From assembly GCF_014697575.1 (NCBI RefSeq), contig NZ_JACJSC010000001.1:62001-126000 (forward strand): DNA of 64,000 nucleotides, read 5' to 3'. The position numbers were made by a program, and so were the translations under genes. The DNA comes from Planktothrix sp. FACHB-1365. Lineage in GTDB: Bacteria > Cyanobacteriota > Cyanobacteriia > Cyanobacteriales > Microcoleaceae. Below are positions 37,675 through 46,346 of the stretch, one piece after another. Positions within the stretch are counted from its first letter, which is position 1, and each line of letters begins with the position of its first letter. The notes under the pieces were generated by a model. The model was not told where the DNA came from, ran no database searches, and was given only the letters and a program-made list of their open reading frames with translations.

Positions 37675-39081
37675 ATGTTATTTACAGAGTTTCGATTTAT
37701 TATCTTCTTTATTATCGTTTTTAGTGTTCATTGGACTTTACAAAAAAATCAACATCGAAAATTTTTTTTACTGCTTTGTAGTTACATTTTTTATGGAGCT
37801 TGGGATTGGCGATTTTTATCATTAATTTGGATTTCTACCTTCATTGATTATTGGGTGGGTATTTATCTATCCAAAACCCACGATAATTCCTTAAAAAAGA
37901 AATGGTTGATTTTTAGCTTAATCACGAATCTGGGAATTTTAGGATTATTTAAGTATTTCAACTTTTTTACCGCTTCAGCCTCTCAATTTTTTAACTTTTT
38001 AGGACTGCCCCTTGATTTTCCAACCCTTAATGTTATTCTTCCTGTTGGAATCAGCTTTTATACCTTTCAAAGCCTGAGTTATTCTATTGATGTCTATCAG
38101 GGAAAACTAAAAGCGGTCAACAATATTTTAGATTTTGCTTTATTTGTAAGTTTCTTTCCGCAATTAGTGGCTGGGCCAATTGTTAGAGCCAGTACCTTTT
38201 TACCTCAGTTAGAGACATCTCGAAAATTTGAACAGATCCCTTTTAAAGATTGTTTTATTCTATTTTTAATTGGATTTATTAAAAAAGCTTGTATTTCTGA
38301 TCGCATTTCACCCATTGTAGATCAATTTTTTGATGCTCCAGAAACCTATACAGCCTTTAGTGCCTGGCTAGGTGTGTTGTTATATACAGTGCAAATTTAT
38401 TGTGATTTTTCAGGTTATACAGACATGGCAATTGCTACAGCTAAATTACTGGGTTATGAACTTTGTATCAACTTTAATTTTCCTTACTTCGCTTCAAATA
38501 TGAGTGATTTTTGGCGACGTTGGCATATTAGTTTATCAACTTGGTTACGAGACTATCTTTATATTCCATTAGGTGGAAATCGAGGTGGAAAATTAACGAC
38601 TTACCGAAATTTAATGGCAACTATGGTATTAGGAGGATTATGGCATGGTGCTGGTTGGAATTTTGTGATTTGGGGTACTTTACATGGAATTGCATTAGTT
38701 ATACACCGCGAATGGTCAGCTTATAAGCTTCAATTTTATGCCCTAAATCAGATTCTTAAAATAATTAGTCCTTTATTAACATTTTATTGGGTTTGTGTCG
38801 CCTGGATTTTCTTCCGTTCTGTTAATTTGAAAACAGCTTTAGTAACTTTTAATTCATTTGTTTTATTTCAATCATCGGGAAACAAAACCCTCAGCTTTAA
38901 TTTAGTTTGGCTTCTGCTCGGTTTAATTATTATTCACTATGCAACGTATAAACACTGGTTCAACTACAAATTAGAAAAACTTCCTAACAGTATATTTGCT
39001 ATGTTGTATGGGGTAGCTGTAGCTGTTGTGTTGATGTTTGTTGCTTCACAATATTCTGCTTTTATTTACTTTCAATTTTAA
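37675..39081 (+). CDS. MBOAT-family O-acyltransferase (AlgI-like)
   Basis: The 468-residue polytopic protein has the AlgI/MBOAT pattern. It carries LPVGISFYTFQSLSYSIDVY, FFPQLVAGPIVRA, the CDFSGYTDMAIATAKLLGY block, SDFWRRWHISLSTWLRDYLY, and the catalytic histidine in GGLWHGAGWNFVIWGTLHG. It moves an acyl group across the membrane for O-acetylation of an extracellular glycan. The upstream SGNH-like gene is the likely partner transferase. The polysaccharide is not evident from the neighbourhood. Confidence 0.93.
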   Translation: MLFTEFRFIIFFIIVFSVHWTLQKNQHRKFFLLLCSYIFYGAWDWRFLSLIWISTFIDYWVGIYLSKTHDNSLKKKWLIFSLITNLGILGLFKYFNFFTASASQFFNFLGLPLDFPTLNVILPVGISFYTFQSLSYSIDVYQGKLKAVNNILDFALFVSFFPQLVAGPIVRASTFLPQLETSRKFEQIPFKDCFILFLIGFIKKACISDRISPIVDQFFDAPETYTAFSAWLGVLLYTVQIYCDFSGYTDMAIATAKLLGYELCINFNFPYFASNMSDFWRRWHISLSTWLRDYLYIPLGGNRGGKLTTYRNLMATMVLGGLWHGAGWNFVIWGTLHGIALVIHREWSAYKLQFYALNQILKIISPLLTFYWVCVAWIFFRSVNLKTALVTFNSFVLFQSSGNKTLSFNLVWLLLGLIIIHYATYKHWFNYKLEKLPNSIFAMLYGVAVAVVLMFVASQYSAFIYFQF

Positions 39082-39268
39082 GACTTACACAAAAATCGAA
39101 TTTCTTATCCTTTTTGCGTAAGCCTTGAATTTTCCAAGTCAACCTAACCTATAATCTAAGATGAAATCTTTATAGGAAAGAAGCCTCCGAAAAGTCAGGA
39201 GTATACTCATCATTAGATTGTCTTAATCAATCCTTGTTAAAATTAACCAGTAAACCCCAATCCTCAAA

Positions 39269-42121
39269 CTACTCATCTTTTACCGTTTCAACCGTAATAA
39301 TATCATCCCCCTCTGGACTTTTAGAGGTGTTTAAAATCACAGGTTGAACATCCATTTCTAACGGATCAGGTTTTGTTTTTTTCCGCATGGGTTGAACATT
39401 CATCACTAACGGTTCTTCTTGCTTTTTAGGGATCAACGGTTGATGATTAAAGACTAATTTTTCCTCTTCATAATCCACATAAATTGTATCTCCTGTGATA
39501 AATTCTTGCTCTAGTAATAAATTAGCAATATGATTCTCTAATTCCCGTTGAATTGCGCGTTTTAACGGTCTAGCTCCATAGACTGGATCATAGCCAATAT
39601 CTGCTAAATAGTCTAAGGTCGCAGGCGATAATTCAATGGATATTTTTTGATCCGATAATAAGCGTTGAATACGTTTGACTTGAATTGCAACAATATGGCG
39701 TAATTCCCCTTTACTTAAGGAATGGAATAGAATTGTATCATCAACTCTATTTAAAAATTCGGGGCGAAAATGCGATCGCAATGCGGTCATTACCCGCTTT
39801 ACCATTTCCTCATAACGAGATTCATCTCCCGCCACATCTAAAATATGTTCCCCCCCGATATTACTGGTCATCACAATTACGGTATTTCTAAAATCAATAG
39901 TTCTTCCTTGAGAATCTGTAATTCTACCATCATCTAATACCTGTAATAAAATATTAAAAACATCAGGATGGGCTTTTTCGACTTCATCAAATAAAATCAC
40001 CGAATAGGGATGACGTCGCACCGCTTCCGATAGTTGACCCCCTTCGTCATAACCCACATACCCCGGAGGAGCCCCCACTAACCGAGAAACGGCGTGTTTT
40101 TCCATATATTCAGACATATCAATCCGAATAATAGACTCTTCACTATCAAATAAAAACTCCGCTAACGCCTTGGCTAACTCGGTTTTTCCCACCCCCGTTG
40201 ACCCCATAAATAGGAAAGACCCAATGGGACGACCGGGATCTTTCATTCCCGCCCGTGCCCGTCGAATGGCGGCAGCAACGGCGGATACCGCTTCCTGTTG
40301 TCCGATCACTCGTTGATGTAAATGACTCTCTAAGCGCAGTAATTTCTGCCGTTCTGACTCCAATAAACGGTTAACAGGTATACCAGTCCATTTCGCAATA
40401 ATTGCGGCGATATCGGCTTCTGTGACCTCCTCCCGCAACATTGAAGAACCCTGAGATTGTAACTTCACTAATTCCGCTTCTTTCGCTTCCCGTTCTTGAT
40501 GTAAAACTTCTAATTGACCATATTTTAATTGGGCGGCTTTGTTGAGATCATAAGCTCGTTCTGCTTGTTCAATTTGGACTCGTAATTCTTCTTCTTCTTC
40601 CTTCAATTTATTAATACTATCTAACAGCTGTTTTTCCCCTTGCCATTGAGAAGCAAGTTTTTCTTGTTTGGTTTTTAAGGTTTCAATTTCTTCCTTAATT
40701 CGGTCTAAACGAATAGCAACTCCTCCATCATTTCTCCGCTTGCTTTCTCCATTGCTTAAATTTTCTCCTTCAATGGATAATTTTTCCATTTCTAACTGCA
40801 TTACCCGCCGATCAATTTGTTCTAATTCAACGGGTTTAGAGGTAATTTCCATCTTTAATTGGGCTGCGGCTTCGTCAACAACATCAATGGCTTTATCGGG
40901 TAAAAAGCGATCGCTAATATACCGACTCGATAACATTGCCGCCGCCACTAACGCACTATCGGTAATTTTTACTCCATGATGGCGTTCATAACGGTCTTTC
41001 AATCCCCTTAAAATCGATATCGTATCTTCAGGAGAAGGTTGATCGACATAAACTTGTTGAAACCGTCTTTCTAAGGCCGGATCTTTTTCAATATGTTTAC
41101 GATATTCATCAACCGTTGAAGCGCCAATACAACGCAATTCTCCCCGTGCTAACATCGGTTTCAGTAAATTACTGGCATCCATTCCCGATGAACCGCTTCC
41201 CGAACCTGCGCCAACAACCGTATGTAATTCATCAATAAATAAGACAATTTGTCCTTCAGAATGGGTAACTTCTCTTAATACCGATCGCAGTCTTTCTTCA
41301 AATTCTCCCCGATATTTTGCCCCCGCAATTAAACTGCCCATATCCAGGGAAATTAACTGACGATTTTTTAATGATTCGGGTACATCTCCGTTAACAATTC
41401 GTTGAGCTAAACCTTCTGCAATTGCGGTTTTTCCTACCCCAGGTTCACCAATTAAAACCGGGTTATTTTTAGTTCTTCTGGATAAACAACTCACCACCCG
41501 ACGCACTTCTTCATCCCGTCCAATAACCGGATCTAATTTTCCGGCTTTAGCCAATTCTGTTAAATCTTTCCCATATTTTTTTAACGCTTCATAACTGGTT
41601 TCCGGGCTTTGGGTTTCAACTTTAGAACTTCCCCGAATGGCTTTAATGGCTTCTTCCAGTTTGGGACGAATAGAAGGAGAACGACTGGGGCGGTCATACC
41701 CTGGACGTCCGGGGCGTTGGGCGGTGGGTTGTTCTCCGGCTAAAAGTTTACGGCCAATGCGATCATCTTCGGAGAAGGCGAGGATTAAATGTTCTACGGA
41801 GATAAAACTATCTTGTAGCGCCTGACGAGCTTCTTCCGCCTTATCTAAGAGGATATCGAGGCTTTGTCCTAAATATAAATGTTCAATGCGTCCGACTTTG
41901 GGTTGACGTTTGGTAAAGGCGTCTAACTGCTGGCCTAAAATATCCGTATCCACTCCCGCCCGACTCAGGAGACTGGTGGCGAGTCCATTTTGTTCAAGCA
42001 GGGCGGTGATCAGGTGTTCGACTTCTAAATTCTGATTTTGAAAACGACGCGCTACATCCTGGGACTTAACAACGGCTTCCCAGGCTTTATCTGTAAATTT
42101 ACTTGGATCGGTTGGTTGCAT
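39269..42121 (-). CDS. clpB: ClpB disaggregase
   Basis: ClpB is an AAA+ hexamer that pulls apart protein aggregates with DnaK. At 950 residues it is about 80 longer than usual. The Clp N-domain (1-145), first ATPase with GEPGVGKTA and [11 protein letters not shown], coiled middle domain (about 410-540) and second ATPase with [10 protein letters not shown] and [13 protein letters not shown] are all intact. The extra length is a charged C-terminal tail after the normal end. It contains two similar pieces (LVMNVQPM and LEMDVQPV). It is divergent from the ATPase gene at 42282. Confidence 0.96.
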   Translation of the reverse strand: MQPTDPSKFTDKAWEAVVKSQDVARRFQNQNLEVEHLITALLEQNGLATSLLSRAGVDTDILGQQLDAFTKRQPKVGRIEHLYLGQSLDILLDKAEEARQALQDSFISVEHLILAFSEDDRIGRKLLAGEQPTAQRPGRPGYDRPSRSPSIRPKLEEAIKAIRGSSKVETQSPETSYEALKKYGKDLTELAKAGKLDPVIGRDEEVRRVVSCLSRRTKNNPVLIGEPGVGKTAIAEGLAQRIVNGDVPESLKNRQLISLDMGSLIAGAKYRGEFEERLRSVLREVTHSEGQIVLFIDELHTVVGAGSGSGSSGMDASNLLKPMLARGELRCIGASTVDEYRKHIEKDPALERRFQQVYVDQPSPEDTISILRGLKDRYERHHGVKITDSALVAAAMLSSRYISDRFLPDKAIDVVDEAAAQLKMEITSKPVELEQIDRRVMQLEMEKLSIEGENLSNGESKRRNDGGVAIRLDRIKEEIETLKTKQEKLASQWQGEKQLLDSINKLKEEEEELRVQIEQAERAYDLNKAAQLKYGQLEVLHQEREAKEAELVKLQSQGSSMLREEVTEADIAAIIAKWTGIPVNRLLESERQKLLRLESHLHQRVIGQQEAVSAVAAAIRRARAGMKDPGRPIGSFLFMGSTGVGKTELAKALAEFLFDSEESIIRIDMSEYMEKHAVSRLVGAPPGYVGYDEGGQLSEAVRRHPYSVILFDEVEKAHPDVFNILLQVLDDGRITDSQGRTIDFRNTVIVMTSNIGGEHILDVAGDESRYEEMVKRVMTALRSHFRPEFLNRVDDTILFHSLSKGELRHIVAIQVKRIQRLLSDQKISIELSPATLDYLADIGYDPVYGARPLKRAIQRELENHIANLLLEQEFITGDTIYVDYEEEKLVFNHQPLIPKKQEEPLVMNVQPMRKKTKPDPLEMDVQPVILNTSKSPEGDDIITVETVKDE

Positions 42122-42281
42122 CGTTGCTGCTAATCAATAAAGGGTAAAAATAATCATCAATATACTGACCCCATTGTAACTATATGTGGGTACAATCTGT
42201 TAATCAATGTAGGATGATGGAGAAAGGGCGATCACGTCCATAGCCTCAAAACTTTCGTAGATCTGGTGGAGTGATTTTAAA

Positions 42282-43391
42282 ATGATCCAAAGGCTATATA
42301 TCCATAACTTTAGATGCTTAGAAAACTTTGAACTGAGCTTAAAGGATATGTCATCAGCTTTATTAATTGGTAAAAATGGAGTCGGGAAATCAACAATTTT
42401 TGATGTATTAGAAATTTTTCAATCTATTGGTCGAGGGACGAATAGAGTTCGTGATCTAGTTAAGCCCAAGGATTTCGTTCGTGGTCGCTTTGATGTGCCA
42501 ATTCGCTTGGAAATAGAAGTATTACTTCACGAAAAATTATATCAATATATTTTGGCTTTTGAGTTACCGAAAAATTTTAAAGAACTTCGAGTTTCTGAAG
42601 AAAAACTATTAGTTACAGGAGAGCCAATTTATTCTCGAACTGAGGCTCAAGTAACCCTTCACACCAGTTGGCAAAATTCTGAGGCTCAATTTCTAGTAGA
42701 TTGGCATTTAGTTGCCCTTCCTATTATTCAAGAGCAATCAGAGACAGATCCCCTTCGGATTTTCAAGACTTGGCTGGCTAGAATGATTATTTTAGCTCCC
42801 ATTCCCAGTCTGATGACAGGAGATTCCGACGGTGAAACCTTGGAGCCCAAGCGAGACGGTTCAAACTTTGGAGAGTGGTTCTCTGGATTACTGAGTCGCT
42901 ATCCAGCAGCTTACACACAAGTTGACAAATATCTCCGAGGAGTTATACCTGACATTCAGGACTTTTTGAATGAACAAATTGGCAAAGATTCAAAAAGCAT
43001 GATTGTCCGATTTGAAGCGAATAATGCAAATCTGAGTGTTGATTTTCAAGACTTATCTGATGGCGAAAAATGCTTTTTTATTTGTGCTTTCGTTTTAGCT
43101 GCTAATAAATTCTATGGCCCCCTTTTTTGCTTCTGGGACGAACCTGATAACTATCTTTCTTTATCAGAGGTTGGACATTTTGTCATGTCATTACGACGCT
43201 CATTTAACAATAATGGACAAATTTTAGTGACTTCTCATAATGTAGAAGCAATCCGAAAGTTTTCGGATGAAAATACCTTTCTACTGGATCGCAAAAGCCA
43301 CTTAGAGCCAACTTTAATTAGATTACTCAGTGATATAACTTTTACAGGGGACTTAATTAATACCTTGATTTCTGGGGATATCGAAGTATGA
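42282..43391 (+). CDS. SMC/ABC-like AAA family ATPase (AAA_21 type)
   Basis: The 369-residue protein has Walker A GKNGVGKST at 30-38, an ABC-like signature DLSDGEKCFF, Walker B LFCFWDEPDNYLS and the switch histidine in ILVTSHNVEAI. These features place it with the OLD-like/RecF-like ATPases often found in defence modules. It overlaps the next gene by 4 bp (ATGA), so the two are translationally coupled. The partner has a TOPRIM-like look, giving a two-part layout like split OLD nucleases. A role in phage defence is an inference. Confidence 0.85.
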   Translation: MIQRLYIHNFRCLENFELSLKDMSSALLIGKNGVGKSTIFDVLEIFQSIGRGTNRVRDLVKPKDFVRGRFDVPIRLEIEVLLHEKLYQYILAFELPKNFKELRVSEEKLLVTGEPIYSRTEAQVTLHTSWQNSEAQFLVDWHLVALPIIQEQSETDPLRIFKTWLARMIILAPIPSLMTGDSDGETLEPKRDGSNFGEWFSGLLSRYPAAYTQVDKYLRGVIPDIQDFLNEQIGKDSKSMIVRFEANNANLSVDFQDLSDGEKCFFICAFVLAANKFYGPLFCFWDEPDNYLSLSEVGHFVMSLRRSFNNNGQILVTSHNVEAIRKFSDENTFLLDRKSHLEPTLIRLLSDITFTGDLINTLISGDIEV

Positions 43392-43873
43392 GCGTTAATC
43401 GGCATCGACCCCATATTCTTATATTGCCTGAAGATGATGCGAACCGCCAAATTGCTAATGGATTTATTCTTAATCCAAACCTGAATGAGAGTGTGATTCA
43501 AGTTCTACCCTATGATCGGGGATGGGAAAATCTTTTGCAGACTTTTATCAATGATCATGTCCCCAAAATTAGGCAATTTCCAGAAAGAAGGATGGTTTTA
43601 CTGATTGATTTTGATAAGCGTGAAGATCGGTTGAGTTATGTACAGGGTCATATTCCAAATGATTTAATAGAAAGAGTATTTATTCTGGGAGTACAATCCA
43701 ACCCAGAGAGGTTAAGGACAGTCACCAAGAATACTTTTGAAGGGATCGGAGAAACTCTAGCAAGAGATTGCGTCAACAATACAAATGAATTGTGGGGACA
43801 TGATCTTCTTCAACACAATCAACCTGAGTTAAACCGGATGAGGTCATCCGTCAAACCTTTTCTATTTATATAA
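43388..43873 (+). CDS. Small TOPRIM-like partner of the ATPase
   Basis: The 161-residue protein is not one I can name. It begins with a hydrophobic strand and acidic turn (HILILPEDDANRQIANGF) and later has RMVLLIDFDKREDR. An early conserved glutamate plus a DxD on a second strand is the pattern of TOPRIM or DUF4435-like nuclease domains. The third strand VFILGVQSNPERLR fits too. It overlaps the ATPase gene by 4 bp. If it is a nuclease, the pair would resemble split OLD or PARIS-like systems; this is unproven. Confidence 0.7.
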   Translation: MSVNRHRPHILILPEDDANRQIANGFILNPNLNESVIQVLPYDRGWENLLQTFINDHVPKIRQFPERRMVLLIDFDKREDRLSYVQGHIPNDLIERVFILGVQSNPERLRTVTKNTFEGIGETLARDCVNNTNELWGHDLLQHNQPELNRMRSSVKPFLFI

Positions 43874-43958
43874 ATCACCGAACTAACAAACCACAATAAT
43901 AAAATATTAGTATCAATTAAAATTACTTTCTACTTATATTTTTTGAATAGTTCATCTA

Positions 43959-44252
43959 TCATAACTCTCGAATTTTCATTGATTCTATTTCTCCGGTTTC
44001 AGCATTAATTTTAAATATTTTATATTCTCTGGCATATTGAGGAACTACTTGCAGTAGATTATTAAGATTTACACAATCAAACCCTAATGTAATGAACCAA
44101 AATTGTTTATCCTCAGATAATTCAACTTCTTCTAATCTTAAACTTTGAATAGAAGAATCTATCATATCCTGTAAATTATTAAAGTATTTTTGTGCTAAAC
44201 TCACAGCAGCACGAACATCAATTTTAGGTAAATTTTTAACTGATGATTCCAT
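43959..44252 (-). CDS. Hypothetical protein with PepSY-like end
   Basis: From ATG 44252 (GAGGG ribosome site just upstream) the product has 97 residues. The sequence is soluble and charged. The last part reads YKIFKINAETGEIESMKIREL, a pattern of two strands with an acidic turn seen in PepSY-like and other small cyanobacterial proteins. I do not recognise the family. An upstream in-frame start at 44294 lacks a ribosome site. Confidence 0.6.
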   Translation of the reverse strand: MESSVKNLPKIDVRAAVSLAQKYFNNLQDMIDSSIQSLRLEEVELSEDKQFWFITLGFDCVNLNNLLQVVPQYAREYKIFKINAETGEIESMKIREL

Positions 44253-44336
44253 ATTGTTTCCCTCAATGGGTTGAAATGATATCCTAAACAACAATTATAT
44301 CCCCTCGGTAAAGATATGATATACCACGTTTCTACC

Positions 44337-44457
44337 CCGGAGAATAGGGATTCCTCGTTTCTAGGTTCTACCTAGAAATGCTTCTCCGGTGGCTCTGCCA
44401 CCAATAAATAATAGAGGCAGAGCCTCAATAGAGTATTCCCAGGCGGGAGCCTGGGAA
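44337..44457. repeat. Cluster of nested, short-loop hairpins (MITE-like)
   Basis: In 121 bp there are an outer stem CCGGAGAA/TTCTCCGG (44337-44344 with 44382-44389) enclosing TTTCTAGGT-TCT-ACCTAGAAA (44358-44378), then GGTGGC-TCT-GCCACC (44388-44402), GAGGC-AGA-GCCTC (44414-44426) and TTCCCAGGC/GCCTGGGAA with a 4-nt loop (44436-44457). All stems are perfect. Most loops are 3 nt. No coding is possible across it. Confidence 0.85.
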
Positions 44458-44470
44458 CAAGAAAAAAGCT

Positions 44471-44935
44471 TTACATATTAATCTGTTTAATATCTTCTAA
44501 TGACAGCTTCAATGCCTCTGCTATTTGCTTATCGCTTAAGCCAAACTTTCTTAATTTCTCAATGGTTTCAGTTTGGCTTTGATCTAAATTAACAGAAGAA
44601 GGAATAGGACAACTGTTAATAGAGCCTATCGTTACAGTATTATTATGGTTATTCTTACTACCTAAAACTATATTAAAATTTATTTTTCTTTCTAAAACTG
44701 ATTCAAGATTACTTTTCTTTACTTGTTCTCCAAAAACATCTGATAACATTTGTAAAAGTTCGTGACTGACCTTTTTTACGTGCTTTTCACTATAACCGTA
44801 AGTTTCTGCAACGTCAGCATATTTTTGACGATTCAGTATTCCCCTAACAATTCTTCTTTGCAAGTCGTTGAGATGTTTACCTGTTTGGGTATACACAGAT
44901 TCATCAACGAATTGCAAGATCTGAGGAACTTCCAT
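44471..44935 (-). CDS. Stand-alone HTH protein (vWA-MoxR-associated N-terminal HTH type)
   Basis: From ATG 44935 the protein has 154 residues. Residues 1-75 match the HTH domain found at the N-terminus of cyanobacterial NB-ARC, TPR and WD40 conflict proteins: QFVDESVYTQTGKHLNDLQR, then ADVAETYGYSEKHVKKV. Normally an effector domain follows, but here a polar linker and a second short HTH-like end (LRKFGLSDKQIAEALKLSLE) complete the protein. Three 10-bp repeats cover its promoter, suggesting self-regulation. The TTG start at 44983 would sit inside the repeats and was rejected. Confidence 0.75.
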   Translation of the reverse strand: MEVPQILQFVDESVYTQTGKHLNDLQRRIVRGILNRQKYADVAETYGYSEKHVKKVSHELLQMLSDVFGEQVKKSNLESVLERKINFNIVLGSKNNHNNTVTIGSINSCPIPSSVNLDQSQTETIEKLRKFGLSDKQIAEALKLSLEDIKQINM

Positions 44936-44962
44936 AGATAGGAATATAAAATCGCTGTTATG

Positions 44963-45000
44963 AGTATACCCAACTTTTGCCAACTTTTACCAACTTTTAC
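44963..45000 (-). promoter_or_regulatory. Promoter of the HTH gene with three 10-bp direct repeats
   Basis: On the plus strand CAACTTTTGC, CAACTTTTAC and CAACTTTTAC follow each other exactly (44971-45000). A TATACT -10-like hexamer (minus strand, 44968-44963) sits next to them, 28 bp before the ATG. Degenerate copies continue (CCAACTTTTTTC near 45039). The 10-bp period is about one helical turn, so bound subunits would line up on one DNA face, as in repressor operators or iterons. The -35 region lies inside the repeats. Confidence 0.6.
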
Positions 45001-45118
45001 AACCTTTCTTAATAAATTCAAGAAAACCCCTACTTTTTCCAACTTTTTTCGCTGTTCAGTTTGGAGTGAGCAAGTTAGTATAGTTAGCAAGCTAGATAAA
45101 AGATAACGAGGTTATTTT

Positions 45119-45364
45119 ATGGCTTTAAAAAAGACTTTATACTGCTGTTTATGCAAACGTAAAACCTTGCATGAAGAAATAAGTTATACGGAAGCATTAG
45201 AATATGCACGTGAAAAAAACATTCTTGTCAGAGGGCTTGCCGCATTTTGGGATTATTATCCTCGCGCCAAGCTTATAGGTAAGACTTTACTAGGTTTTGA
45301 AGCAGCCATGCAATGCAATTCATGTGGTATGATTCGTGGTTCAGATGATTCAGCCTTTGATTAA
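45119..45364 (+). CDS. Small zinc-ribbon-like hypothetical protein
   Basis: The 81-residue protein has CCLC near the start (residues 9-12) and CNSC near the end (about 66-69), a two-knuckle zinc-ribbon layout. An Ala/Glu-rich helix and an aromatic stretch (AAFWDYYPRAK) lie between. A GAGG ribosome site precedes ATG 45119. It is divergent from the HTH gene with 183 bp between start codons and may share its control region. Function is unknown. Confidence 0.65.
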   Translation: MALKKTLYCCLCKRKTLHEEISYTEALEYAREKNILVRGLAAFWDYYPRAKLIGKTLLGFEAAMQCNSCGMIRGSDDSAFD

Positions 45365-45440
45365 TCTTCTATGGAATCTCATAATAGTCCATTGATTCCA
45401 TATTTTTTCCTTAATAGAGGTAGCTTTAGCACAAATTATA

Positions 45441-45484
45441 TCAAGTTGGTAGAGACGTTGCATGCAACGTCTCTACCAACTTGA
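45441..45484. repeat. 44-bp perfect palindrome
   Basis: The half TCAAGTTGGTAGAGACGTTG plus CA (45441-45462) is followed by its exact reverse complement (45463-45484). The centre is TGCATGCA. It shares the GTAGAGACG...CGTCTCTAC core with the REP family. It lies 35 bp past the 3' end of the REP-associated transposase gene. Confidence 0.92.
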
Positions 45485-45518
45485 CGTTTCTACACCAATA
45501 TTTGTAACCTTGACAAGA

Positions 45519-46085
45519 TCACATCCACAAATTAGCAGGATTGTCTTGATCTTCATCCCATTTAGCCGGATTATTAACAATATATTCCTGAATTTTGACT
45601 AATGCCTGTTCATCTCGAATGATATGATCATAAAATCGGGGTTGCCATGCGAAATTATCGTAACCATTTTTACGACACCAACGGGTTACAGAAGATTTAT
45701 AAGCATTAATAATAGCTTGTAAAGAGCCTCGTTTTAAGGGTGCAAATTTGTTAGATTCATCCGTCCCTTGTAGAGACGTGCCATGGCGCGTCTCTCCGTG
45801 TTCTTCGTTATGCGATCGCTCAATAACAATAATCCCATGTACATGATTAGGCATAATAATATAAGCATCTAGGTAAACATCCTGAAAATGATTCGGAATG
45901 TCTGACCAAAATTTATTGGCAATTTCTCCCATAGCAGAAAATTTAATATTACTGGAAACGATATCACCAAAAAACCACAGTTTATCCTTTGTGCAAATGG
46001 TAACAAAATACCAACCACTGGCAGCATAATTATAATAAGGTAATCGTGTAGATTCAATCCGATATTTATTTTTATATAATGTCAT
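45519..46085 (-). CDS. REP-associated tyrosine transposase (RAYT, Y1 family)
   Basis: The 188-residue protein belongs to the Y1 HUH transposase family. The metal-binding MPNHVHGI motif is intact, and the nucleophile tyrosine is probably that of NAYKSSVTRWC. The N-terminus YNYAASGWYFVTICTKDKLWFFG and C-terminus YIVNNPAKWDEDQDN are typical. RAYT proteins cut and join REP hairpins. REP palindromes lie on both sides and one lies inside the gene, at the residues reading HGETRHGTSLQG. The gene looks complete. Confidence 0.92.
   Translation of the reverse strand: MTLYKNKYRIESTRLPYYNYAASGWYFVTICTKDKLWFFGDIVSSNIKFSAMGEIANKFWSDIPNHFQDVYLDAYIIMPNHVHGIIVIERSHNEEHGETRHGTSLQGTDESNKFAPLKRGSLQAIINAYKSSVTRWCRKNGYDNFAWQPRFYDHIIRDEQALVKIQEYIVNNPAKWDEDQDNPANLWM
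45772..45795. repeat. REP palindrome inside the RAYT coding sequence
   Basis: AGAGACG (45772-45778) pairs with CGTCTCT (45789-45795), with GCC/GGC continuing toward an AT centre. The arms are the same as in the flanking REP copies. It is in frame and adds no stop. Confidence 0.85.
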
Positions 46086-46141
46086 CGTTGTCCATCCTAT
46101 ATTTATTTTTATCCTACATCATGGCTATATTTTCTAAACCT

Positions 46142-46320
46142 CGTAGAGACGAGCCACGGCGCGTCTCTCTCTTAAATTAAATTTATATCAGATCACGGTG
46201 GTGTTCCCTAGCTCTCGTAGAGACGAGCCACGGCGCGTCTCTCTCTTAAATTAATATTTATATCAGATCACGGTGGTGTTCCCTAGCTCTCGTAGAGACG
46301 CGCCATGGCGCGTCTCTACA
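46142..46320. repeat. Tandem REP-containing repeat upstream of the RAYT gene
   Basis: Three REP palindromes with AGAGACG/CGTCTCT arms (46145-46168, 46219-46242, 46294-46317) recur with a 74-75 bp period. The spacer, containing TTATATCAGATCACGGTGG and then TGTTCCCTAGCTCT, is nearly identical in the first two units. The array lies between the RAYT gene start and the 3' end of chlH. Confidence 0.9.
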
Positions 46321-46346
46321 GGGGGTTATAGATTGTTTAAAGGATT

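Noticed and set aside
44436-44457. Hairpin considered as a terminator of the HTH gene
   Set aside because: No T-run follows the stem in the needed direction; it belongs to a hairpin cluster.
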